A DNA stretch of 64,000 nucleotides, taken from contig JAJYSP010000010.1 in assembly GCA_021793515.1 (NCBI GenBank), forward strand, positions 17,754 to 81,753. The letters are read 5' to 3'. This stretch comes from Actinomycetes bacterium. Its GTDB lineage: Bacteria > Actinomycetota > Acidimicrobiia > Acidimicrobiales > RAAP-2. This document shows, piece by piece, positions 15,502 through 23,287 of the stretch. Each line of letters opens with the position of its first letter. The stretch's first letter is position 1. The notes beneath the pieces are model-generated. The model saw only the letters and a program-made list of their open reading frames with translations. It was not told where the DNA came from and ran no database searches. The position numbers and the translations under genes were made by a program.

Positions 15502-17160
15502 ATGTCACGTCGTAGCGACACCTCGGCGCAACAGGCCGAGATCGAACGACTCACTGCGTTGGTGGCGACGCTGCGTGGCCCGAGCGACGAGTCAGTTCCC
15601 GTTCGAGGACCCGCGCCGGTTCCGGTGGTGCCGTCACCCGTCCAGCCCATTCTCGACGGTGGGAAATCGCTCGCCGGTGCCCTCTATAGCGCGAAGGGGA
15701 CCGCGCGACGCGAGCGTCGAGCCCTCGCGCGCGCCGCGGCGACCCTATCGGTGGCCGATCAGGTGGCGGCGCGAGCGGGAGCGAAGCGGGCTCGAGAGCT
15801 GCACCGCGACGAAGCGAGGAACGCGGCGTACCTACCCAAGCACGGCGAAGCGGGCGAGGACGCACTGCGCACCTACCGAGCCTTGAAAGTGGAGCCGCAT
15901 CGCGCGACGAGTGAAGTGGTCGCGGGTGCCTACCCGTTCCTCGCCGAGAGCGGACTCGGGAGCCGGGGCATCTTGATTGGCCAGGACGCGTGGAGTGGCG
16001 CGGGCTTCGTCTATGACCCCTGGGTGCTCTACCAGTTGGGCGTGCTCACGAACCCGAACTGCCTACTGGCTGGCGTCGTCGGTCGGGGCAAGTCCACCCT
16101 CGCCAAGTCAATCGCCACTCGCAGCATTGCCTTTGGGCGCAAGTGCTACGTGCCCGGTGACCCCAAGGGCGAGTGGAGCACCGTCGCGCGAAGCGTCGGG
16201 GGTCAGGCGATCGAGCTCGGCGGGACGTCGGCGCGCCTCAACCCCTTGGATGAGGGTCCGAGGCCAGCGTTCCTCGCGAGCGCTGACGGCGGTCAATCGA
16301 CGCTGTCCGACCAAGCCTGGGCCGACGTCGTGCGCCAGCGCCGCCGTGATCTGCTGCGATCGCTCAGCGTAGCGGCGCTCGGTCGGGCCATGGCGCCGGT
16401 CGAAGCGACCGCACTCTTCGCCGCCCTCGACGAAGCGGTCGCCACCAATAGCGTCGCGACCCTGCCCCAAGTCGTCGCAGCCATGTTCGATCCCCCGCGC
16501 GATGTCGTTGGTTCCAGTCGCGCCCAGCTCCTCGAGGACGGACGCGAAGTCGCCCACGCGGTCAATCGGTTGGTCGCGGGGGACTTGGGAGGCCTCTTCG
16601 ATGGGCCCTCCACGGTGCACTTCGACCCGGATCTGCCCATGGTGAGTCTCGACCTCAGTCGCATTTCGGGCTCGGACGCGAAGATCGCCATGGTCATGGC
16701 CTGTGCGAGTTCGTGGATGGAGAGTGCTCTCCAGGATCCCTCGGGTGGCCCGCGCTGGGTCATCTACGACGAAGCGTGGCGGGTCTTGAAGCAGCCCGCC
16801 CTGCTCGCACGCATGCAGAGTCAGTGGAAGCTCTCTCGAGCCCTCGGACTCGCGAACCTGTTGGTGATCCACCGACTGAGTGACCTCGACGCCGTTGGTG
16901 AACGAGACTCCGAGGCGCGCAACCTCGCGCTCGGGCTGCTCGCGGACTGTTCCACCAAGATCATCTACGCCCAGGAATCGGGCGAGGACGCGAAGACTGG
17001 CGCGGCCCTCGGTCTCTCCTCGACTGAAACCGACCAACTCGCGAGCCTGGCGCGCGGCGAGGGCCTCTGGCGCATTGGCGAACGATCCTTCGTCGTACGC
17101 CATATCTGCACGCCGAATGAATTGTCTCTGTTCGACACGAACCAGCGAATGGTCGGTTGA
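15502..17160 (+). CDS. VirB4-like secretion ATPase
   Basis: A 552-residue cytoplasmic ATPase. Residues 1-130 are charged and helical. The Walker A motif is GVVGRGKST (191-199) after NPNCLLA, and the Walker B is WVIYDEAW (about 420). Then VIHRLSDLDAVGERDS and DCSTKIIYAQE follow, as in VirB4/TraE-type motors. It powers substrate transfer or pilus assembly together with the preceding membrane subunit. ATG 15502 has AGGAAGGTGG upstream; an open extension further upstream overlaps the previous gene and was not used. Confidence 0.87.
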   Translation: MSRRSDTSAQQAEIERLTALVATLRGPSDESVPVRGPAPVPVVPSPVQPILDGGKSLAGALYSAKGTARRERRALARAAATLSVADQVAARAGAKRARELHRDEARNAAYLPKHGEAGEDALRTYRALKVEPHRATSEVVAGAYPFLAESGLGSRGILIGQDAWSGAGFVYDPWVLYQLGVLTNPNCLLAGVVGRGKSTLAKSIATRSIAFGRKCYVPGDPKGEWSTVARSVGGQAIELGGTSARLNPLDEGPRPAFLASADGGQSTLSDQAWADVVRQRRRDLLRSLSVAALGRAMAPVEATALFAALDEAVATNSVATLPQVVAAMFDPPRDVVGSSRAQLLEDGREVAHAVNRLVAGDLGGLFDGPSTVHFDPDLPMVSLDLSRISGSDAKIAMVMACASSWMESALQDPSGGPRWVIYDEAWRVLKQPALLARMQSQWKLSRALGLANLLVIHRLSDLDAVGERDSEARNLALGLLADCSTKIIYAQESGEDAKTGAALGLSSTETDQLASLARGEGLWRIGERSFVVRHICTPNELSLFDTNQRMVG

Positions 17161-17162
17161 CA

Positions 17163-18956
17163 ATGGTAACGAACGCGCGCTACGGACCCGACGACCTGGC
17201 CCTCGGGGCGATTGCGGTACTTGTCGTCGGGTTTCTCCTTCTCGCTGCGGGGGGACTACTCGCCGCGGTGCTCTCGGGCCACGGACTGCCAACGAAGCAC
17301 GTAAGCGGATCACTGACGGCCTTCGCGCACGTGGGCAATCCCTCGAAAGCGTGGAAGGTTCCCGTTGGGCCGGCGTGGCTCTATTGGACGATGACCTCGA
17401 CGGTGGTCTTCCTCGGCGTAGTAGCGAGCGCGTTGGTAGCTCGCCTCGTGCGACGAAGTGCGCGCGAGCAGTCCGATGATCCCACGCGCATCGCCGGTTT
17501 GGCGGAGCGTCACGAGGTGGTGGCGGCAGTCGGCGCCCGCCACCTCGTGGCTCGAGGGGCGATTCTGCGGCCGTCGGTCGTTAAACCCCAACCATCTGAC
17601 CTCGGGCTCTTCTTAGGGACGAGTCGCCGAGTGGCGTGCTACGCCAGTGTCGAAGACTCGATGGTCGTTCTCGGCCCCCCGCGCAGTGGCAAGGGCTACC
17701 ACCTCGTCATCCCCTTCATCCTCGACGCACCGGGGGCCGTCGTCACGACGAGCACTCGCCCGGACAATCTCGCCGCCACAATGAGCGCGCGAATGAAACT
17801 CGGTCCCGTCGGGGTCTTTGATCCCCAGGGGCTGGCGCTCGGCGTGGAGGGCGGACTGCGCTGGTCGCCAATTCGGGGCTGTGAGAATCCCCAGACGGCG
17901 ATGATGCGCGCGGGCGCCCTCTGTGCGGGTGCGGCCGGGGGCGTGAAGGACGCGAACTTCTGGCAACAACAGACCGAGGTGGTGGTGCGCTGTCTCCTCC
18001 AGGCGGCCGCGTTGACGGAGCGCTCCGTCATTGATCTCTATCGCTGGAGCCTGTCGCCCGACGAAGCGAAGGAGGCCGTCGAGATACTAAAGACCAGTAG
18101 CACCGCGACCCCCCAGTGGGGGAGTGCGCTCGGAGGAATCGTGGGGTTAGAGCCGCGACCCCGCGCGAACATCTGGTCCGTCGTGAGTAGCGTCTTTGCC
18201 CCGCTGGCGAGCCCGAAGGTCATCGAGCAACTGAGCCCGGCGCGGGGTGCGCAGTTTGACCCCACCACGTTTCTAAAAGATCACGGCACGCTCTATCTCC
18301 TCGGTACCAGCTCGGGCGCGTTCGCGACCGCCAACTTCGTCTCGGCGCTGATCGAGGACGTGGTCGAGACGGCCCGCGTGATCGCGAGCGCCTCGAGCGG
18401 CGCGCGACTCGATCCGCCACTCGCGCTCGTTCTCGACGAGGCGGCGAACTATCCGTTGCCGTCACTCGGGGCCCTGATGAGCGAAGGGGGAGGGACGGGA
18501 GTCACGACGGTCGCGGTCTTACAGTCACTCGCCCAAGCCCGCAGTCGCTGGGGCCACGAACAGGCCCAGGCCATCTGGGACTCAGCGACCACGAAGGTGA
18601 TTCTCGGTGGATCGAGTAACGCGAGTGACCTACGCGACATCGCCCAACTCATGGGCGAGCGTGATACCCCCGAGATCTCGACGACTCACCAGGCCGGTGG
18701 CGGGCGTGCCGTCTCAGAATCCACGCGCCGGCGCTCGGTGTTGGACCCGAGCACGATCCGACTGCTGCGGGTCGGCCACGCTCTCCTCATGTTGCGCGCC
18801 GCCAAACCCATCATGCTGCGGCTTCGGCCCTGGACCGCGCGCCGCGACGCCCGCCGGATCAGAGACGAACGCCGCGCCGTCGAAGCGTCGCTACGCGCGG
18901 GCGCCCTCTCGCACGCGCCGTACGGCGATGCGGACGTACGGGGTCCCGATGAGTGA
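17163..18956 (+). CDS. VirD4/TraG-type coupling protein (T4CP)
   Basis: A 597-residue hexameric DNA-translocase type ATPase that hands DNA or protein to the secretion channel. Two N-terminal membrane helices (about residues 13-38 and 73-95) precede the nucleotide-binding domain: Walker A GPPRSGKG (171-178) and Walker B LALVLDEAAN. TraG/VirD4 features such as VTTSTRPDNL and the VFDPQG strand are present. The start is ATG 17163, three bases after the previous stop; a TTG at 17157 is an alternative. The stop overlaps the next gene by eight bases. Confidence 0.87.
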   Translation: MVTNARYGPDDLALGAIAVLVVGFLLLAAGGLLAAVLSGHGLPTKHVSGSLTAFAHVGNPSKAWKVPVGPAWLYWTMTSTVVFLGVVASALVARLVRRSAREQSDDPTRIAGLAERHEVVAAVGARHLVARGAILRPSVVKPQPSDLGLFLGTSRRVACYASVEDSMVVLGPPRSGKGYHLVIPFILDAPGAVVTTSTRPDNLAATMSARMKLGPVGVFDPQGLALGVEGGLRWSPIRGCENPQTAMMRAGALCAGAAGGVKDANFWQQQTEVVVRCLLQAAALTERSVIDLYRWSLSPDEAKEAVEILKTSSTATPQWGSALGGIVGLEPRPRANIWSVVSSVFAPLASPKVIEQLSPARGAQFDPTTFLKDHGTLYLLGTSSGAFATANFVSALIEDVVETARVIASASSGARLDPPLALVLDEAANYPLPSLGALMSEGGGTGVTTVAVLQSLAQARSRWGHEQAQAIWDSATTKVILGGSSNASDLRDIAQLMGERDTPEISTTHQAGGGRAVSESTRRRSVLDPSTIRLLRVGHALLMLRAAKPIMLRLRPWTARRDARRIRDERRAVEASLRAGALSHAPYGDADVRGPDE

Positions 18957-19461
18957 TCTGCGTGTAGAGAGCGGTGTTCGCTCGGTTGATGTTCGAGCTC
19001 GTGTCCCCGCGCCTCGAGCGGTCGCGAGTGCCACCGCGAGTAGTCCCACCGCGGGCAGCGAAGCCCGCCCGCCCATCCACTGGCCGAGCCTCGGGCCCTT
19101 TGACGCCCAGCGTGAGTGGCCCCAGCTACGTGCGTGGGTGGACGAGATGCGAGAGCGTTACCGGGGTCTCGACAGTTACGTCGTGCCGGCGTGCTGGTTC
19201 GAACACGAGTCGCTCGTCGTCGCCCTCCAGGCGCTGCGCGATCACGAACGCGTCGCCTACGACAAGACGTCGCCCGGTTCGTCGGGCACCGACTGGCATC
19301 GCGCGTATCGCGACGTCACGGCGATGCTTCGCCAGTTCACGGCCGACCTGCGGTGCGGACACGGACCCGAGTACGCCGATGGCGAACTCTTCGAGCAGTT
19401 CGTCGGAAACGATATTGCGCGACGTCGCCGTCGAGCCGCGACCGTTGCGTTGAGTCAGTGA
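18949..19461 (+). CDS. DUF4913-domain protein of the conjugation module
   Basis: A 170-residue protein. The first 60 residues are a disordered Ala/Pro/Ser linker; from about residue 65 it reads WPQLRAWVDEMRERYRGLD, then CWFEHESLVVALQALRDHER and WHRAYRDVTAMLRQF. This matches the DUF4913 domain found almost only in actinobacterial conjugative elements, usually next to the coupling protein as here. It has no known activity; a link between substrate and coupling protein is a guess. ATG 18949 overlaps the previous gene. Confidence 0.75.
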   Translation: MSDLRVESGVRSVDVRARVPAPRAVASATASSPTAGSEARPPIHWPSLGPFDAQREWPQLRAWVDEMRERYRGLDSYVVPACWFEHESLVVALQALRDHERVAYDKTSPGSSGTDWHRAYRDVTAMLRQFTADLRCGHGPEYADGELFEQFVGNDIARRRRRAATVALSQ

Positions 19462-19463
19462 AA

Positions 19464-19479
19464 GTAGCGAGTCCGCTAC
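19464..19479 (+). terminator. Short hairpin after the transfer operon
   Basis: GTAGCG pairs with CGCTAC across a four-base loop, two bases after the DUF4913 stop. No T-tract follows, so termination is only possible, not shown. Confidence 0.3.
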
Positions 19480-19501
19480 CTAACTAAAGAAGGAGAGCGC
19501 G

Positions 19502-19711
19502 ATGGCCGTTGAAGTGACGTTGAGTGTGGCCCACACGTGGGTTGCGCCGCTGGTGACTGCGCCGCGAACTGCTTCTTCGTTACCACGGCTCGCGGGATTC
19601 CGACAGCGGAGTAACGGGTTCATCGAGGAAGCAGGACACGCAGTTCGTGACGGCTCCGAGGCGCACATTTCACTCCCAACCCAGCCAACGACGAGGCGTC
19701 GGTATGCGTGA
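19502..19711 (+). CDS. Small unknown protein upstream of the ArdC-like gene
   Basis: A 69-residue frame with an excellent ribosome site (AAGGAGAG, six bases before the ATG). Its TGA overlaps the ATG of the next gene by eight bases. The sequence starts with a mildly hydrophobic VTLSVAHTWVAPLVTA and ends basic. I recognise no family. It may be a leader peptide that couples translation of the following gene; support is the ribosome site and the overlap, not similarity. Confidence 0.4.
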   Translation: MAVEVTLSVAHTWVAPLVTAPRTASSLPRLAGFRQRSNGFIEEAGHAVRDGSEAHISLPTQPTTRRRYA

Positions 19712-20792
19712 TCACTCGGGGCTGCTCGAAGGACTCAGCGCCGGCATTGCCGAACTCCACTCGAGTGAGAAGTGGACGCGGTACCTCGACGCGCAGAGCA
19801 AGTTCTACGCCTACAGCCCCAACAACGTCATGTTGATCATGCTCCAGAATCCCTACGCCACGCGGGTGGCGGGCTATCACGCCTGGCAAGAACTGGGTCG
19901 TCAGGTGGTAGCCAAGGAGTCAGCCCTGCGGATACTGGCGCCGATGAAGTACAAGAAGGAAGACATCCCCGAGGGTGAGAAGACCAGTGAGATTCGGGGC
20001 TTCAAGTTGGTGCCAGTCTTTGACATCAGCCAGACCGAGGGGCGCGAGCTCACCGATGTCGTGAGCAGGCTCGAAGGCCTTGCACCCGTGGGCGTCTTCG
20101 CCTCCCTCACCGAGTTTGCGCAGAGTCTTGGCTTTCACGTCGAGCGACCGCAGTCACTGGAGAGCGGGGCGAATGGGGACACCACGCACGCGCTCGGGAG
20201 AATTCGGGTAGTAGCGAGCAACTCCGAGGCGCAACAGGTGAAGACCCTCGCGCACGAGATCGGTCACGCCCTCTTGCACGATCCTGAGATTCCAGTGACC
20301 AAGGAGTTATCGCGAGGACTTATGGAACTCGAAGCAGAGTCCACTGCCTACGTCATCTGCACGGCTCTTGGCATGGACAGCGGCGACTACTCCTTCGGGT
20401 ACGTGGCTGGATGGGCTGGCGGGGCCCCGGAAGCCATTCAAGGCATCAAGGATTCGACGAGTCGCATACAGAAGGCCGCGACGGCGGTGCTCAGAAACTT
20501 CGAGGCGCAAGAGCTAGCAGTCGACGCTACGAATGTCGTCAGCATAGAAGTGGCCGCAGAGCAATCGGTTGACGTGGACGTAGCGCTCCGCACTGGCGAG
20601 CGTCGGATGGACGAACTGGTCGACCTTGAGCGCATCCAGGAGTTCACCGACGCGTCCGATGGACGAATCCAGGTGATCTCAGTCGATCTTCCACCACAGG
20701 GCGCCCCCGCCAGTAACTACCAACCGCTCAGTGCAGGGGAACTCGACGTGCTGGAGTGCCCCACTGACATGTGGCGCGAACTCGGCGTTTGA
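19704..20792 (+). CDS. ArdC-like protein with ImmA/IrrE-type metallopeptidase motif
   Basis: A 362-residue protein. Residues about 5-110 resemble the N-terminal ssDNA-binding domain of ArdC anti-restriction proteins: LHSSEKWTRYLDAQSKFYAYSPNN, VAGYHAWQELGRQV and KLVPVFDISQTEG. Residues about 165-235 are a zinc peptidase domain with HEIGH (184-188) and the downstream Glu in ELEAESTAYVIC. ArdC proteins protect incoming single-stranded DNA from restriction. A GTG at 19647 is also open, but ATG 19704 is favoured by its overlap with the small upstream gene. The C-terminal 100 residues are unassigned. Confidence 0.78.
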   Translation: MRDHSGLLEGLSAGIAELHSSEKWTRYLDAQSKFYAYSPNNVMLIMLQNPYATRVAGYHAWQELGRQVVAKESALRILAPMKYKKEDIPEGEKTSEIRGFKLVPVFDISQTEGRELTDVVSRLEGLAPVGVFASLTEFAQSLGFHVERPQSLESGANGDTTHALGRIRVVASNSEAQQVKTLAHEIGHALLHDPEIPVTKELSRGLMELEAESTAYVICTALGMDSGDYSFGYVAGWAGGAPEAIQGIKDSTSRIQKAATAVLRNFEAQELAVDATNVVSIEVAAEQSVDVDVALRTGERRMDELVDLERIQEFTDASDGRIQVISVDLPPQGAPASNYQPLSAGELDVLECPTDMWRELGV

Positions 20793-20805
20793 AAGGAAGA
20801 GGGAA

Positions 20806-21312
20806 ATGGCCAAGCGAATTTCGATAGTTTTGACATACGACACGGAATCTGGGAAGTTCATCGTCGACGGTGACACCACGGAGGTGTGCTTTCCTGAAGG
20901 GCCGTGCTGGGACGACGAGACAGAGCCTTGGACGGACGAGCCCCTCTTTGTCGATGACGTTGTGCAGCGGTTGGCCGTTCAATTGGGCCAACCCGCACCA
21001 CCGCCTGCACCCGGTGCGAAGGAACCAATGGCGATCTCGACGAAATTCATTGAGCTGGCGTTGAACATCCTTGATCCCGATTTCGAGTGGGATGCGAAAG
21101 AGACGCTGAAGGTAAGCGACACAGCAGGCAGATTCGTTGGGAGGCATCCGATTACCAAATGGGAAAATGAGGGTGCCTTCGGGTTGGTCGTTCAGTTCGT
21201 TCACGATTGGGCAACGGGCGAATACTCCAATTCCGCTCCCTCCAATGGACCAATCGGTGCCTTTGACTCCGAGCGCCTATCACGACTTCGATGTCCTTGG
21301 CCTCGTCATTGA
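20806..21312 (+). CDS. Unknown accessory protein of the element
   Basis: A 168-residue acidic protein with no membrane segment. It starts AKRISIVLTYDTESGKFIVDGD, continues EVCFPEGPCWDDETEPWTD and has a more hydrophobic middle (STKFIELALNILDPDFEW). I recognise no family. The ribosome site is strong (AAAGGAAGAGGG, three bases from the ATG), and the gene follows the ArdC-like gene by 13 bases in the same orientation. GC content is visibly lower than in the core genome. It could be cargo or a transfer regulator. Confidence 0.6.
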   Translation: MAKRISIVLTYDTESGKFIVDGDTTEVCFPEGPCWDDETEPWTDEPLFVDDVVQRLAVQLGQPAPPPAPGAKEPMAISTKFIELALNILDPDFEWDAKETLKVSDTAGRFVGRHPITKWENEGAFGLVVQFVHDWATGEYSNSAPSNGPIGAFDSERLSRLRCPWPRH

Positions 21313-21368
21313 TGAAGGTCCCACTTTCGAATGAGAGACGTTTCCGCTATCTACAGTAAGGAGTTGCA

Positions 21369-21683
21369 ATGACAGTCAGCGAGCCAGTTGAGTTCATCGA
21401 CCTCGTAAAACAGTCCGAGCGGGCTCATACCCCAACAGCCGTGCCCGCGACGATTGGTCTTGCCGAGGCTGCCTTGATTCTCGGCATCGCCAAGAGCACC
21501 GCGTGGACGATGTACTCGCAGGGTACTTTTCCGTTGCCAGTGATCAGGATAGGGACACGCATTCGTGTCGTGAAGGTTCATATCCAACAGTTCTTGGAGA
21601 CCGGAGAGCCCGTCACCTTTGAGTCTGCCATCGCTTCTCCTGTCGCATTCGAGCCAGCGGCCCGAGATTCAAACGCTGGTTAA
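21369..21683 (+). CDS. Excisionase / helix-turn-helix DNA-binding protein
   Basis: A 104-residue protein with a MerR-like winged helix typical of recombination directionality factors: TIGLAEAALILGIAKSTAWTMYSQGTF, then PVIRIGTRIRVVKVHIQQFLETG. It should bend DNA at the attachment site and drive excision by the neighbouring integrase. AAGGAG lies five bases before the ATG. Its 3' end overlaps the convergent integrase gene by 15 bases, so expression of the two may be mutually antagonistic. Confidence 0.8.
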   Translation: MTVSEPVEFIDLVKQSERAHTPTAVPATIGLAEAALILGIAKSTAWTMYSQGTFPLPVIRIGTRIRVVKVHIQQFLETGEPVTFESAIASPVAFEPAARDSNAG

Positions 21684-22901
21684 ACCGCGGCCCATCTTCT
21701 TGACGGGCTTGATCGTTTTCGCGACCTTCTTAGCCTTGACGACCGCCGCGGATTTGTCTATCGGGGGCGATTCTCTCTCTGTCCGTATGTTGCCCATCAC
21801 CGCAGCGGCGTCCTGGTCGCTCGCCTCGACGAAATGCGTGTAGACCGACAACGTAGTTGACGGGTTCGCGTGCCCCAGTCGACCGGCGACTGTGCGCACC
21901 GGTATGCCCGCGGTCATCATTCGAGTCGCGGCGAAGTGGCGCAAATCGTGCAGACGCATGTTGTCAAAACCGAGAGCGTCCCGCACTGCTTGGAACTGCT
22001 TGGTGATGGCCCCTGGGGTCATCGCAATGAGGCAGTCTGGCTCACGGGAGAACACGTACGCATCGGCCACGATCTTCATGCCAACCTGTTTCGCCCGATC
22101 TGTGACGATGGCTTTCTGTGCCTCGAATACCGCGAGCGTGTCGGGGTCGAGCGAGATACGACGCTCTGCGTGGGTCTTAGTGCTCTTTTCTCTGATCCCG
22201 CCCGGCACTTCGGCAATCGAGCGCTCAATGGTGAGGGTCATGCGCTTCGGATCAAGGTTGCTCCAACGAAGCGCGCACATCTCTCCTCGGCGCGCTCCGG
22301 TCGACGCGGCGATGTGCAAGAAGTGGCCCAGTTCGGGGTTCTGTCGCCGTGTGTAATTGAGCAACTCATCAACCTGAGCCGCATTAGGCGGCGAGAGTTT
22401 TGGCTTGGTCATCCGAGGCGGGGTGACGTTGGCAGCGGGGTTGGTCGCTATCCAGCCCAAGATGACGGCCTGACGGAGCGCCCGTCTAATGATGGCGTTG
22501 ATTTGGCGCACCGTTGTGGGCGACAGCCCGATCTGATTGACGAGTCCTCGATAGAGCTGATCCAGGTCGTCGGTGGTGATCTTATTGACCGGGCGATCTC
22601 CGATGGCTGGGAAGATCCTCACCTTCAGTTTGTTCCGATAACCACGAAGAGTCGTCGGGCTAAGATCGTCTTTGACGAGGTCAAGCCACTTGTTGGCGAG
22701 TTGCTCGAAGGTCGCCGACGTGCCGTCGTAACGACCGGACTGGGCCTCGGCAACCAGGGCATTGAGCCTCTGGCGAGCTTGGGTCTTACTGCCGCGAACC
22801 GTCTTACTCAACTGGCGATTCTTACCGGTGACTGGATCGCGGCCGGCCATGAACCTGACCTCCCAGACGCCAGGCTCCTTTTCTCGCAGGGTTCCGCTCA
22901 C
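21669..22901 (-). CDS. Tyrosine recombinase (phage/ICE-type integrase)
   Basis: A 410-residue integrase with an AP2-like arm-binding N-terminus (PGVWEVRFMAGRDPVTGKNRQL), a SAM-like core-binding domain (residues about 62-155) and the catalytic domain. The catalytic residues are Arg in TGARRGE (204/205), HDLRH (318-322), the second His in GHANPST (344) and the nucleophile Tyr in SVYTHF (354). The C-terminus is a Lys-rich tail. It starts at GTG 22899-22901. Its 5' side faces tRNA-Lys 96 bases away, the usual arrangement when the tRNA 3' end is the attachment site. Confidence 0.92.
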   Translation of the reverse strand: MSGTLREKEPGVWEVRFMAGRDPVTGKNRQLSKTVRGSKTQARQRLNALVAEAQSGRYDGTSATFEQLANKWLDLVKDDLSPTTLRGYRNKLKVRIFPAIGDRPVNKITTDDLDQLYRGLVNQIGLSPTTVRQINAIIRRALRQAVILGWIATNPAANVTPPRMTKPKLSPPNAAQVDELLNYTRRQNPELGHFLHIAASTGARRGEMCALRWSNLDPKRMTLTIERSIAEVPGGIREKSTKTHAERRISLDPDTLAVFEAQKAIVTDRAKQVGMKIVADAYVFSREPDCLIAMTPGAITKQFQAVRDALGFDNMRLHDLRHFAATRMMTAGIPVRTVAGRLGHANPSTTLSVYTHFVEASDQDAAAVMGNIRTERESPPIDKSAAVVKAKKVAKTIKPVKKMGRGLTSV

Positions 22902-22932
22902 AGATCACATGCTATTCAATTTTCGGAAAAGT

Positions 22933-22951
22933 TAGGGATTGTTTAGGGATG
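22933..22951. repeat. Two direct repeats TTAGGGAT with 11-base period
   Basis: TTAGGGAT occurs at 22933-22940 and again at 22944-22951, between the integrase start and tRNA-Lys. One-helical-turn spacing is what arm-type integrase or excisionase binding sites show. The assignment is inference. Confidence 0.4.
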
Positions 22952-22997
22952 CCATTGGGCTTGGAGAACCAAATCACTCCACAACCCTTTGTTTTAC

Positions 22998-23073
22998 TGG
23001 TGGGCCGCCCGGGTCTCGATCCCGGCACCTTGGGATTAAAAGTCCCCTGCTCTTCCCGATGAGCTAGCGGCCC
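22998..23073 (-). tRNA. tRNA-Lys (TTT)
   Basis: A 76-base cloverleaf read on the minus strand. The acceptor stem is GGGCCGC/GCGGCCC, the D arm contains AGCTCATCGGGAAGAGC, the anticodon loop is CTTTTAA (anticodon TTT), the T stem is CCGGG/CCCGG, and a CCA end is encoded. The T loop reads ATCGAGA, so the nearly universal T54 is A. The 3' end faces the integrase gene, so this is the probable attachment site. I found no second copy of its 3' part at the left side of the element. Confidence 0.93.
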
Positions 23074-23175
23074 AGTGGATGGAGATTTGCATTGAGAAAT
23101 GCTCGACCCCCGGACCCCTCAGGTTAGCCCATGCGACTTACCCGCACTTCTTATGAAGATGGCAAACACGCCGGT

Positions 23176-23196
23176 CCCGCCACCGTTTTGGGCGGG
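23176..23196 (-). terminator. Hairpin downstream of the SDR gene
   Basis: CCCGCC (23176-23181) pairs with GGCGGG (23191-23196), with a nine-base loop, about 90 bases past the SDR stop. The flanks (23074-23287) hold no gene I can support. There is no clear T-tract. Confidence 0.3.
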
Positions 23197-23287
23197 GTCC
23201 AACGACGGCTTACCCAACGTGAGTGACGTCTGGTCATTGAGTGACGAGTTCATTGGGAGGTGATGTCGGGGAACTGCGCGACGGTGC

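Noticed and set aside
16108..17313. Minus-strand 401-codon frame opposite the VirB4-like gene
   Set aside because: Composition is antisense-like and the plus strand has clear Walker motifs.
21870..22946. Plus-strand 358-codon frame opposite the integrase
   Set aside because: The integrase catalytic residues are intact on the minus strand; the plus frame has no domain.
10303..23073. A prophage
   Set aside because: There is an integrase and excisionase but no capsid, portal, terminase or tail gene; the large genes are type IV secretion parts.
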